Positions 11,855 to 23,100 of a stretch of 64,000 nucleotides of DNA are shown in pieces; the first letter of the stretch is position 1, and the number at the start of each line of letters is the position of its first letter. Both the position numbers and the translations under genes were made by a program. This DNA is from Rhyacophila brunnea (taxonomy: Eukaryota > Arthropoda > Insecta > Trichoptera > Rhyacophilidae). Location: the NCBI GenBank assembly GCA_022495005.1, contig JAGYXB010000558.1, positions 124,001-188,000 of the forward strand, read 5' to 3'. The notes under the pieces were generated by a model that was given only the letters and a program-made list of their open reading frames with translations, did not search any database and was not told the origin of the DNA.

Positions 11855-12259
11855 CATAGCCCCCACAAGGGGGGGGGGGTGACAGGGCTCTAGCCGCCTG
11901 GGGGCCCGGGGAGGCGAGACGACCAGACGACCAGATAAGTGAGATAAACACATCAAAAATTTGCTTTAAAGTAAAAAAAGTCGCCTGCGGTGCTCTTTTC
12001 CTTCAATAATATTATTATTTAAAGTTATATGGTTGTACGATACAATTTTTAATTGTGTATCAATACTCGACATCTCCATAATTCACATGAATGTATTAAA
12101 ATACACAATAAATCACTATACATACACATTAATTTTACCGCATACACCATTTATAAAACGCTACTGTAGAGCGTCACACTGCCTTTATCCTTAGCGATAG
12201 GTAAGGGGGGGGGGCAAAGATCCTAGCCTGGGGGCCCGCTTCACGATGTGGGGCCCATG
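11855..12259 (-). mobile_element. hAT-A MITE, copy 2
   Basis: Inverse orientation to copy 1. Ends CATAGCCCCCACA/TGTGGGGCCCATG are flanked by ATCGCGCC/ATCGCCCC (7 of 8). It lies in ZnF-2 intron 2. Confidence 0.85.
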
Positions 12260-12428
12260 ATCGCCCCAATATACTTTGTGCAGAGGAACATCACACACCT
12301 TACACTTATACTGAGTCTAGAATACCTTCTTCATTTTGGCACATTCCTTAAATACCCTTGACGGTTATGTCTCCTTGTGTATAGCTTGAATCGTCTGTCA
12401 AATATACCTAGATAATATCATCATCAGC

Positions 12429-12732
12429 CGGGGTCAATCCACTGCTAGATGAAGGCCTCCCCAAGCTTCTTCCAACTCTCTTGGTCCTGTGTCGTTCGCT
12501 GCCATGTATTTCCGCCGAACTTTACCAGTTCGTCAATCTAGCGGCTTTTATGGCGACCCTGTGGCCGTTTCGTGCCCCTTGGGTACCACTGGATGACGGC
12601 ATTTGTCCAGCGGCCGTCCTTTCGGTGAGAAATGTGCCCCGCCCATCTCCATTTCAGCTGTTTGGCAACGTCTATTACATCGCGTACTCCTGTCTGCTTC
12701 CTAACCCATTCGTTAGAGAAACGGATACCTAG
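12429..12732 (-). mobile_element. RTE LINE 3' fragment in ZnF-2 intron 2
   Basis: Minus-strand translation gives LGIRFSNEWVRKQTGVRDVI, LKWRWAGHISHRKDGRW and VIQWYPRGTKRPQGR, as in the RTE fragment near 1255. It stops short and ends about 90 bp before the exon 3 acceptor. Confidence 0.75.
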
Positions 12733-12819
12733 ATATATCTCCAGATAATATGAGAGCGAATTCAGCATCACGTGATGCCTCGTAGCCGACAATTAAGCCG
12801 ATTATCGATGTTTTTTCAG

Positions 12820-12942
12820 AATATTAAGTCTGAGACCGGTATTAAAGAAAATGGCTTCAAATGCGAGTTCGACGAAGAGACTTTAAACAATGGAGAATCA
12901 CGAGCTGGTTGTTCTTATGAGGATTGCAGTCCTCTAAATAAG
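12820..12942 (+). CDS. ZnF-2 exon 3
   Basis: Acceptor TTTTTTCAG, 41 codons (NIKSETGIKENGFKCEFDEE...), ending CSPLNK before donor GTGAGT. Homologous to ZnF-3 exon 3 but lacks seven residues in the middle. Confidence 0.8.
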
Positions 12943-12987
12943 GTGAGTAAATTTATGCATAAATGCGTGCCGGTTCTTTATTGTGGC

Positions 12988-13424
12988 CACCGCCATCTTT
13001 AGATTAATAAAGCCTGAGCATAACTTTTAACACAAGCAACGAGTGGTCCACTGCCATACTATTTATTGATAACGTACTTGCAAGCAGAGTTTGGTATTCT
13101 ATAATGACTGAAGAGTATGAATAAGCTATTAGTTATTGTCGTTTAGAATCGACTGTCACATTGACAAACGTCCTAGTGTATTATGATATTATTATACACA
13201 GAGGAAGTTTACTAACTTTGATCGTCAGTTCAAATTATTAATAACACAAGGTCTCCAAGATACGTTAAAATAATCTGAAACTAAGAATACTCCGACAAGT
13301 GAACACGACAGGCGCGTCAGTATGAGCACTCTATAGACAATGACAGGTCATCCATAGACAACGGGAGGGGCGAAAAGTAGGACCAGTCGTGTAATTTATC
13401 GGCTTCCTTATTCAGTGGGCAATG
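12988..13424 (-). mobile_element. hAT-F element copy in ZnF-2 intron 3
   Basis: Runs from CACCGCCATCTTTAGATTAA to TTCAGTGGGCAATG and is an inverted relative of 23534-24052, sharing ACGGGAGGGGCGAAAAGTA-like and AGCACTCTATAG blocks. The target duplication has decayed. Confidence 0.6.
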
Positions 13425-14281
13425 ATATGGCAAATATACACCGATTTTCTGCAGGTAGTTTAAAATAAGGAATAAATTCAAGAATTTTATAGTTTAAATA
13501 CAGACAAAATAAATTATTTATTAACATAGAAATATATAAATAACCACTGGAAAAAAGAAAAAAATAACCCGCACCCATGCCCTCTACCTATAATTGCGAC
13601 AATGTTAACTAGTGTATTTTTTCAAAATGATTTCTTCCTAAAGGTGAAACATCATTTCTTTGAGGTGTTTTTAAAATGTATTTGTTTAATAAAATAATGT
13701 CTTGTGAATTAGTCGTCAAATAAAAAGGGTATTTTTTTGAAGTTATACTCTTTTAGGCGCGTTTGGAAAATTAGATCAGAGTGTATTTTGACGTGTGACA
13801 TGTAACACATACATTATTTTTTCACACAAAAAAAATACACTCGATTGGATTCAAACTAACGATTGTTCGGTTATTTCGCCACATAATGATACTGCAATTG
13901 TGACGATTATACAGTATAATATTATAGTTTAGAATTGTTCCGTTGCTAGGCAGCGAATTTATTATTGTCGGCCATTTGCAATTCCTTACGTAAACAAACT
14001 ATTAAACGTCATAGTGGCAGTTGTTACTTTAAAAATAAAAACAACGATAAACACTTATATAATTTAGTAGTTAAAGTGTATTTAAGTATTGTAATTAAGA
14101 GCTAGTCGAAGAATCTAGTTTATCACAAGTTTTGTTACACACACCGATTTTTTTTTATTTCTATGAAGAGCAATTTTGACATAATAGTTTACTATAATTA
14201 AAAGCTTGACAATCCATTCGAATTTAAATTCAAATTCCTTCGGTCGATAGTATTAATATTTGATTATTTGTTTATTTTCAG

Positions 14282-14731
14282 GCTTTTGGTGCTAGTACTG
14301 TAACAGTCCACTTTCCGAATCTTGGATCATCGTGGATAAAGGCTGAGGTACAAGCACCTCGCGATGACCTACATATTGACGAACGAAACGTCAAAAGAGA
14401 ACCCAAAGAATACAATGATAGATTAACAAAAAAACTAGCCATCTGTCGCAATGAAAAATTAACAAACTCTGGATTGTTAAAGGCTGTTTTAAAATTAGAA
14501 AAAACTTCCATTTATAAAGAAAATTTTGTTTGTTCTATATGCTTTGATGTTTTTGCATCATCTGACATGCTGAAACTTCACAAAGCATTGCATATAACAG
14601 CAATGACTCCATCGCTTGTAAAGCCGTTTAAATGTGATGAAAATAATTCCTTACACATTCGCACTAATCCATTACTTAAATCAGACAAATTGAGTCATTC
14701 TGGTGATATGCATTTTAAATGTGATGTTTGA
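14282..14731 (+). CDS. ZnF-2 terminal exon, portion before the TGA
   Basis: Acceptor TTTTCAG, first codon GCT (AFGASTVTV), phase 0. It contains VKREPKE, then LLKAVLKLEK and one complete finger (FVCSIC...LHKALH). A degenerate finger follows. The TGA at 14729-14731 follows FKCDV. Confidence 0.8.
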   Translation, partial: AFGASTVTVHFPNLGSSWIKAEVQAPRDDLHIDERNVKREPKEYNDRLTKKLAICRNEKLTNSGLLKAVLKLEKTSIYKENFVCSICFDVFASSDMLKLHKALHITAMTPSLVKPFKCDENNSLHIRTNPLLKSDKLSHSGDMHFKCDV

Positions 14732-15646
14732 AAATACTCGTGCGCAGAGTCTGATCAAATGGAGTTACATAAAACGTCTCATTCAGGTGAAAAGCCATTT
14801 AAATGTGGCAGATGTGACTTCTCATGTATACCATTCAGTCAGTTTAAACTACACACAATGACTCATTCTGGTGAGAGGACATTCAATTGTGGTGAATGCA
14901 ATTACTCGTGCAAGAAAATTTATAAGATGAAATTACACAGAAAGACACATTTTGCTGAAAAACCATTCAAATGTGCGGAATGCAATTACTCATGTTCAAC
15001 GTCTGGTAGCTTAAAAATACACAAAATGACTCATTCTGGGGAAAAGCCAATCAAATGTGATGAATGTAATTACTCTTGCAGACAAAATTATAACATGAAG
15101 TTACACAAAAAAAGTCATTCTGAAGAAAAGCCATTTAAATGTGAACATTGTAATTTTTCATATACAACATCTGGTAACTTAAAATCACATATAATGAGTC
15201 ATACTGGTGAAAAGCCATTCAAATGTACAGAATGTAATTACTCATGTACAACATCTGGTGCCTTAAAAGTACACAAAAGGAGACATTCTGGTGAAACGCC
15301 ATTTAAATGCTCAGTATGTAATTACTCATGCACAACCCCTGGTAGCTTAAAATTACATATGATGAATCATTCTGATGAAAAGCCTTTTAAATGTGCGGAA
15401 TGTGATTATTCGTCTACAACGTATAGTTCCTTAAAAATACATAAAATGACTCATTCTGGTGAAAAGCCATTCAAATGCGCGGAGTGTAATTACTCATGCA
15501 CAACCTCTAGTAAATTGAAAAAACACAAAATGCGTCATTCTAGTGAAAAGCCGTTTAAATGTGACGAATGTAAATACTCGTGTAAATCGTCTGCTTGCTT
15601 AAAATCACACAAAATGCGTCACACTGGTGAAAAAGCGCGTAAGTAA
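14732..15646 (+). pseudogene. ZnF-2 terminal exon, in-frame finger array beyond the TGA
   Basis: Same frame as the upstream exon: 304 codons holding the remainder of the interrupted finger and ten complete CNYSC-type fingers with HSGEKP linkers, then GEKARK and TAA. The open frame and intact ligands argue that the TGA is recent, or bypassed, or an error. Confidence 0.75.
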
Positions 15647-15835
15647 ATGTACGTTGTAATTTCTCATACAAGTCGTACAATAACATGAAACTTCACAACA
15701 TGAGACATTTTGATGAAAGGCCATTCATTTGTGTTGAATGTAAATAATACTCATTCACAATATAACATACGAGAAACAAAATGACTCATTCTGGTTTTAA
15801 ACAATTTAAATGTAAGGAAGGAAATTGAGTGGCCT
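15647..15835 (+). pseudogene. Decayed fingers 3' of ZnF-2
   Basis: Frameshifted finger code continues: an added A turns GEKPFK into GEKARK-stop. Then CNFSYKSYNNMKLHNMRHF, RPFICVECK and HSGFKQFKCKE follow, interrupted by stops. Confidence 0.65.
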
Positions 15836-16532
15836 AGAGGTATAAATCACATTTTGCAATTTTGTCATTTTTGAGTTAAAATAACCGAGTAATTCTAAAG
15901 GTTTTTATATAATATTATATATGAAAGTCTTTAGAATTACTTGGTTAATTTAACTCTTATATTATATAAAGAAAAATAGTTGGTTATCAAAAGTCACTTT
16001 AAACTATGTGAAAATCGTTGGCAAAGTTGACTGTTGATTTGAATTACTCGTATACAAGGTTTAGTGCATTAAATAAACAGGGAAATGAATCTTTCTGGTG
16101 AACGGCAATTCATTTTTTTTATTGTTATTTTTAAGAAGTTCACAATATAGCTATGAAAATGAAAAGAATGATTAGGTATATCAAGTATATTTGAAAACAA
16201 GCCAATAAATTATCTTATAGCAAAAAAAAATCAAGAAATAACTACAATGGACTGATAACATGGAAACACAAAAATATTCATTCAGATTAAATAGCATTTA
16301 AATGTGAGGCAAGTAATTTCTCATGTAGCTATGCGATTTAATCACAATAATGACTCATTTAGGTGAAAGGCCATTCAAGTGTGAGGAAATCACAGAAAAC
16401 GGCTCATTTTAGTGAAAAAGGATCGTCATGAATATAAATCTTTACATGGTTCTTATTGACCTTGATTATTGAAAATCTTTTTCTGAGAAAATATATTATA
16501 ACCAAGAGAAAAAAATCTTTTTTTGAGAAAAA
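15836..16532. other. AT-rich spacer with faint finger-like scraps
   Basis: Scattered finger-like words (for example CATTTAGGTGAAAGGCCATTC near 16350) suggest very old array remnants. No open frame. Confidence 0.35.
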
Positions 16533-16612
16533 TAAGCCACCCCGGCGGGCAATCGAACCCTGCATCTCCCGGGTTTACGCCCCATCCGTGCATTACCACT
16601 ATGCTACGCAGT
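16533..16612 (-). repeat. tRNA-like sequence (SINE head or pseudo-tRNA)
   Basis: The minus strand has a box A-like TAGCATAGTGGTAATGCA and box B-like GGGTTCGATTGCC about 50 bp apart. T-arm pairing is imperfect, so a functional tRNA is unlikely. Confidence 0.5.
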
Positions 16613-17400
16613 GACATACTAATTGCGACAAATTTTAACTATTGGTCAATTTTAAAACCTACTCATCAGCGCTCTTCCAAATCAAGCTACTTTGGCAATC
16701 GATTTTTGTTTCTTAAATCAAAGTAGGTAACTATTACTTCGATTACTAACCGACGTCGTGGATTTCTCCAATACTTTTTAAGATGTAACTTACTTGCACT
16801 TGCTAATAATTTATAATTAACTATTTCTTTTATTCAACGAATAATTCACAAGATTTAAGAATTTATCATTCTAATTATTGAAAATACATCATTTTGAAAA
16901 ACACTTTCTAAGAGAATATATTATAACCAATAGAAAAAATCTTGATTATGTTTACTATTTTGTAGGAAAATAAATATGTGTACAATTTGTTTCACAATAT
17001 GTTACTTATTTCTCCTGCCTTCACCCTTCTTACGTTTTATGGTTATGGATTTTCAATGAATAAATCCAGTTATTATAAAGATTTGTCTGCTGAGTATCAC
17101 CTCCTTTAAGTCCAGTTCGGATTAGTCGAGTGGCGATTAATTTAGTAACTAAACGTGTATGAATAGACAAATGTTCTATTTTTTCGGTCGAGTAGCGACA
17201 CCCACCACCTCGCTAAATATGAGATAAGTCTGAACAAGCAATCTTTAGTTAAGCTCATTAGTTTTCGTAGAATAATTTCTTCTTCCAATTCTTTTAATAT
17301 AGCCATTATAAATGGAGTAGGTAATTACTTAAGTTATTTATTTTTTGAACATACCTTAGTTGAGCCCATGGCGTTAGTCCCCTTTTGCATATTTTAAGTT
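16613..17400. other. Spacer, nothing recognised
   Basis: AT-rich; no coding or repeat structure identified. Confidence 0.4.
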
Positions 17401-17405
17401 TACAC

Positions 17406-17434
17406 ATTGCCGACTCAATCTGAAGATGGCGGTG
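17406..17434 (+). mobile_element. 29-bp minimal hAT-F remnant with target duplication
   Basis: The family ends ATTGCCGACTCAA and AGATGGCGGTG are almost directly joined and flanked on both sides by GTTTACAC. Confidence 0.55.
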
Positions 17435-17492
17435 GTTTACACCATAAATTGAAGAATTGAGCATCACTCTGTCTTGTACAAAAGCAGTGTTA

Positions 17493-17859
17493 AGCCTCAA
17501 TTACATTGAGCTTATTTACGAGCTGTTTATTGGCGAATTTACAATCTGCCTGTAAAGTCGCCAAGTGTTATCATCGAATAAGCTAATAAGCTGGTTGTAA
17601 ACACCCTACCGAGAAAAGTTGAAAGCCGGTCAACTTTACACGCTACACGCCGGAGAGGGCCTACTGCGTTTGCGCAGTAGAGCGTAGTAGCAACCTCCCG
17701 GTAAAAAAACGAACTACGTTCTGTCAAAATAGTCGCTGGCTTGTGGCTTCACAGCGAATGGAAAGTTTTGTGTGTAATCATCAAATCGCAGTAGCTGAAT
17801 CGCCCGCTTTCAAATCCGCCAATAAACAGCTCGTAAAGAACCTCAATGTAATTGAGGCT
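17493..17859 (+). mobile_element. Long-TIR MITE (PIF/Harbinger-like), copy 2
   Basis: Terminal repeats start AGCCTCAATTACATTGAG on both ends and continue for about 45 bp through TTTATTGGCG. Flanks TTA/TTA. Interior shared with the copies at 8471 and 20310. Confidence 0.8.
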
Positions 17860-19409
17860 TTAGTGTTGTTCAATTATTTCTCCATATATCGCAGTAGGTA
17901 ATAGGTAGTCTAAAAGTGGTCAATCAAACAGCTACAGCGTTTTTGGAGTAGTGGTGTATGTCACTCAATGCCACTATTGTTGAGTTCAACAACTTTGTTG
18001 TGTATGTTTCTTTAAACTTAGTAATAATTATTCTTCTTAGATACATACCAATGATTTAGAATAAGTCTTCGATGACAATGATATTGATTACGAGCTATAG
18101 GTACAGAAGTTTAACCCCAAAAAGTACAGCGAGCTGCACGCTATTTTATTTGACTCATAGAATGCATCACCTCTTCCTACTTTGACCACGTCTGTCGCAT
18201 ATTATAAGCGTAACTAGTAGGTACTGCTATAATTTAGGAGTCCATGACTTGGCGTCAAATTAGGTATGGATGCATGTTTCGGTTGTAACAGTTTCCTTAA
18301 GAAGGACCCAGGAAATAGCTTCCTGCCTCTTAAAACATCTCAAATTTGAAGCGGTTGGAATAAAGCACTTGATAGCATCTAGCGACAGCTGTACGGGTCA
18401 AAACTGTAATTATAAATTAGCCTTATCATGAATGAAAATCGCAATGGATCAAAGTAACAGTATTTCAGTCATAGACCACAAATTCTTGGCTACAGCAACG
18501 AAAACGGTACGATTTTTATATGTTCTTTTATGAACTAGTGGAACTAAATTTCTAAATTCCCCCCGCTTCAGCATCTTAACACTGCATTACGTCCGCCCCC
18601 CGCCAAATCCATCGTCAATGCGACGCTAGCGACGCGATGAAGTGTACGCCAGCTTATAGAAATCGGAGTCTACGTGCCCACTGACTGGTATGCTCAATCT
18701 CCGATGGTAAGTGCAAAGGATGAAAGTAGGCTTAGAATTATTTAGATAGGTACATACAAAATTGGTCTAAGTCATAGAAATGAGTTCTTTTACAAAAAAA
18801 AGGTCGGTAGTAAATAAAAATGTTACATTTTCCAATTTATTTAAGTAGGTAGTATGGTCACTATTTTAGTTAAAGATGTTTTTAATGAGTAGATTGTGGA
18901 AAGGACATAAAAGTTTCGCAATAAATAAATTACACTAAGATTTACAAAGTTTCTACTAAAACCCCAGTTTCTGGAAATCGACCTCTTTTGATTTAGTACT
19001 TACACCACTTCAGCTTCAAGGGCTCAATTTTAATATTGGTGGTTACTTAATAAATTATGATGATTCTTCTCGAACCTCTCCTCTCAAATAATAATATTAC
19101 CTATATTCATACCTATAGGTAATATTTTTTCTGTCATCCTGTTTGCTGAATGCCCTGCATTCTCGACCATACCTACGGTAATACTGGGATAAGGAGAATT
19201 TTATACCTACAAGGTTGTTTTAGTATTCCTTGATGGTGCTTTTGTTCATTAGAAGCATTTGGAAACCAAAATAGCTTCTGTTTGCAAGAGTGATTCTAAA
19301 ATTCATTTTCTTCGCTCGTGTTATTGGTGTTAGTGACAAGGAACCCTAGCGAAACAAACATAAGTCCACAGTGTCAAAAGCATCGCGGCCAATGATAATG
19401 GCGTTACCA
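17860..19409. other. Intergenic spacer, nothing recognised
   Basis: AT-rich sequence with common TAGGTA words. No supported gene or element was found. Confidence 0.4.
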
Positions 19410-19716
19410 CATGGCCCCCACATCTTGAAGCGGCCCCCCAGGCTAGGATCTTTGGTGGGCCTCCCTACCTATCGCTAAAGATAAAGGCAGTGTGACGCTT
19501 TACAGCAGGTGTACCAAACGGTGTACGCGGTAAAATTAATGTCTATATTAAGTGTTTTTTTTGTTTATTTTAATACATCCATTTGAATCATGGAGTTGTC
19601 GAGTATCGATACACAATTAAAAATTAAATCGTACAACCACATAATTTTAAATAATCACAATATTGATCACAACTTATCTGGTCGACTCGCCACCCTCGCC
19701 CCTTTGTGGGGCCATG
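19410..19716 (+). mobile_element. hAT-A MITE, copy 3
   Basis: Ends CATGGCCCCCACA/TGTGGGGCCATG are flanked by CGTTACCA/CATTACCA (7 of 8). It is about 100 bp shorter than copy 1 through internal loss, and ends 245 bp before the ZnF-3 start codon. Confidence 0.85.
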
Positions 19717-19961
19717 CATTACCAACATGTGGTGTCCAAAGTCGTTGCCTGTAATATTATGTATACCTAATAATTCCCGTTCATATAGATAAATAACGTC
19801 TTGTAAAATCATACAATTGTTGTTAAGATGTGCAATTAAGGTTGGTAAGTACTAACTATACGGAATTCAGTAAGGAAAAATATTTTGACTTATGAATAAA
19901 CATACTGGCAATACTGTTTTTTCCGTGTGTCAGTCGGCGTCGTAGACCTTTAGCGTTGAAA

Positions 19962-20111
19962 ATGGATGTAAAAACGGAACCGGTCGATTATGACGAAGAA
20001 AAATGTAACACAGATTGTCATAATAACCCAGAGAACAGTGCCCACAACAAATTGTCGGTTGAATTGCCGAACTTAAAGGAAGAAAAGAATTTGACATTTC
20101 GACAAAATGAA
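19962..20111 (+). CDS. ZnF-3 exon 1
   Basis: Start chosen at the ATG of MDVKTEPVDYDEEK, matching ZnF-2. It is 50 codons ending FRQNE, donor GTAAGG. Confidence 0.8.
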
Positions 20112-23100
20112 GTAAGGTTATGTCTATTTGACAACTGGGAAATAATGTTGTGCATTTATTTGGATGTGTCTTGTTTCTCGAAATTGTAAATGCTCTCTGG
20201 AAAGTTTCATTTGTTATCGGCGTAATAGTGCTCAGTTGTACATACATCTATCTATATAGTTTACATTCTTAATCCATGTGGTCCAGAAATTCTGCGAATA
20301 CCTATGTAATGTGTCAATGACATTGAGCTGCTTGTTGGCGAATTTACAAACTGCCTGTAAAGTCGCCCAGTGTCGTCATCGAACAAGCTAACAAGCAGAT
20401 TGTAAACAATCTACCTAGAAAAGCTGCTGGAAGCCGGTCAACTTTACACGCTACACGCCGGCGTGTGGGCATACTGCCACTGCGCAGTAGAGCGTAGTAG
20501 CGACCTCCCAATAAAAAACGAACTACGTTCTGTCAAAATAGCCGCTAGCTTGTTGGCTTATCAGCGAATGGAAAATTTTGTGTGTCATCATCACAATCGC
20601 AGTAGCTGAATCGCCCTCTTTTAAATTCGCCAACAAACAGCTCATAAAGTAGCTCAATGTAATTGACGCATTAGGTAGGTAAGCATTGAAAAAATGCATT
20701 CGTTGAACTGTCGGTATTCGGTTATGCTCGAGTATAATAGCGCCTGTGCAGGTGCATGGATTTACCTGCACCAATAGTGAGTATTTTAAACAATTGTGAC
20801 AATAACTGTTTACACGTAAAAGTGGTAACTGTCTCTCCAATGTCATTCGTCAAGAGTAAGCGTGACGCGATGTCATCATTTTATGGTATTATTTGACAGT
20901 CATAAAAAATCGTTTAACCTCAAAATGAGTGTGTAGTTCATAGACTATAGATACATCTAGACGCCACCCGTTGCATTGCTAAATGAAGCTGCGTGCCGTG
21001 CGTTTGGTTTGTGGGCGAGCGAACGCATTCGTCTACAAATGTTCGAGACCATAGACCATTTCGCTAGTGCTCGCCCAAAGTGCTCGCACTAGACGCTCAG
21101 AATTAAAATATAATTTTCTATTTTTTTACGTTATATAGTATTTTTAAGCGGTCAAAATGCAAGCATTAGGTAAAGATATCCATAATTTAAGTTATTTTAA
21201 AGAAACACTAGTTCACTGATATTAAAATATATAATAATATACAAATAAATTATCACGAACGTGTATCAACTTACCTATGAAACGTAATACCATCTTCTTG
21301 CTTATCAGTACGGCTACCATATTTTAATACAACACACAGAACCATCTTTCCTTCTTAATTAACTAAAAATATTTACCACTGACTTTATGTTTAACACAAA
21401 AAATAGCAATTTAGCAACACGAGCTAAGACGCTACGTGAAGCGATTCACCACGATTTGTTGGCGATACTTTTGGAAACTAACTCAAACATAAATGTAGAC
21501 CTTTTATCTTACTCTAGCGCGTGTCGCAGAGATTATAAGGGTGCCGAATACTTTCTCACTCGACTCATGCATTGTTTTTGTTCAGGCCTGGATGTAGTTC
21601 GTTTTTTTCCGGTAAGCTCGTCACTGTCGGTCTACTGCGCAGACGTAAATATCGAACAAACCCAACTGTCGTCTGAAAATTCAGAAGCTTTCGAACTTTT
21701 TTGATTCATGCATGCAATCTTGCAACTTTCTGGATTATACCTGTTTACATGTGCATTTGCTTGTTATGGCCGCGGTAATACGTACTGTCAGCAGTAAATC
21801 GATGCACGTGTAAACAAGTTATTACGTTGTCATATGTTTATAGTACTAATCTTATGTATTATTTTCGTTATTTACAGGTGAAAATAGAACCTTCGGTTTA
21901 CATCAAGCCAGAGCCCGTGGACCTCCACTTTGAACTAAACACATCACCAATTGCCAACAACCCATGTCATGAAAATACTCTTTTGGTTCAACCTTCACAC
22001 AATAGTCAGGTTAGATAGCATTTCGTGTGCTTTTTAAATACCTACCATCTATATCACGTTTAACAGAAAGTCATATTATTCCGTTTTGTTATGTAATTTC
22101 ACCATTATTCAATGGTTAGGATTTGCTATCGAACAGGTAGGTAGAGTATACGCTTCATAATTGTGAACTTTTTACTACACTGATACGCCTCTGCCCACCG
22201 CCATCTTTAGACATTCTTCAGTGGGCACTAGAGGTGAGTTGGAAATACTGTCACCAGTTTGTGTAGTACCCATACTAAGTATTTGTGGCCCAAAAAACTT
22301 GTGATGATATCATCGCGAGTCGCTGTTCTGTGCACTCGCCAGTTGGTAGACTTTCAACACTATTGACATTAAATGCGCACGAACGAAATAGCATTTGAAT
22401 ATAGGTATATTTTAATTTATTAGTCTATTGCGTTTGAATGTATGAATAATAATAGGTCATAAATTTTGTGTCGCAGCACAGTGGTGAGATGACGCACAGG
22501 CTTACGCTTGTTATATACCGCTCAAAACATGTTTAAAATTAAAAAAAAATACTTTTATTCATTTTTGTTAACAATAATATTGTAACCTAACAGAAAAACA
22601 ACTCATAAATTAAAATTTTTATAATAAATGCGAGTTTTCGACAAGCGGAGCTTAGCGTATTTTTGGCGATTCCATTGAAGCCGATACACAGTCTGAGTTC
22701 CCTGAACCGATACGTATTACTACTAATAATATGGAGTTGGTTTTAGTTTCAGTTGAGTATGAAACTTTTGTCGCATACGCACGCCAAACGATTTATATAG
22801 TGTTCCAAATACTAGTAAGTATTTTGGAACAAGTTTATATACTAAGTATTTTTTTATACTGGTAGTAAGTATGCTTAGTCTTCAAAATCAACCAGACCAG
22901 ACCAAGCAGAGCATTGCCCACTAGATATGGGAAAACTGGTCGATTTTGAAGAATATCTAGTGGGCAATGCTCTGCCTGATTACCTCGCATACACTTATTA
23001 GATAGATACATAAATAAATAGATATGTACTATAGGTATGCAAAAAATATATAACAACAATGATACATTTGTGATTATGTTTATTAATATTTTTTCAGAAT

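Larger units (their letters stand above)
9688..15646 (+). pseudogene. ZnF-2: C2H2 zinc-finger gene interrupted by in-frame TGA
   Basis: Exons 9688-9840, 10152-10295, 12820-12942 and 14282-15646, all phase 0. N-terminal exons carry MDVKTEP, NLKEE, VKIEP, VKPEP and a CSYEDCSPLNK ending. The terminal exon starts with a conserved VQAPRDDLHID segment and a FVCSIC finger. At 14729 a TGA stands exactly where the second zinc-ligand cysteine of a tandem finger should be. The frame then stays open for 304 codons covering ten complete fingers. If translated to the TGA the product is 289 residues with one finger. Read through, it would be 594 residues. Alternatives: a recent nonsense allele, a sequencing error, or stop-codon readthrough. 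Lepidoptera are thought to lack selenocysteine insertion. Unlike ZnF-3, no fourth pre-finger exon was seen. Confidence 0.75.

Noticed and set aside
14729..14731. Selenocysteine at the ZnF-2 TGA
   Set aside because: Selenocysteine for a structural zinc ligand is unprecedented to my knowledge, and Lepidoptera are thought to lack the selenoprotein machinery; nonsense, error or readthrough are more likely.
16533..16612. Functional tRNA gene
   Set aside because: Box A and B words are present but acceptor and T-arm pairing are poor; better explained as a tRNA-derived repeat.
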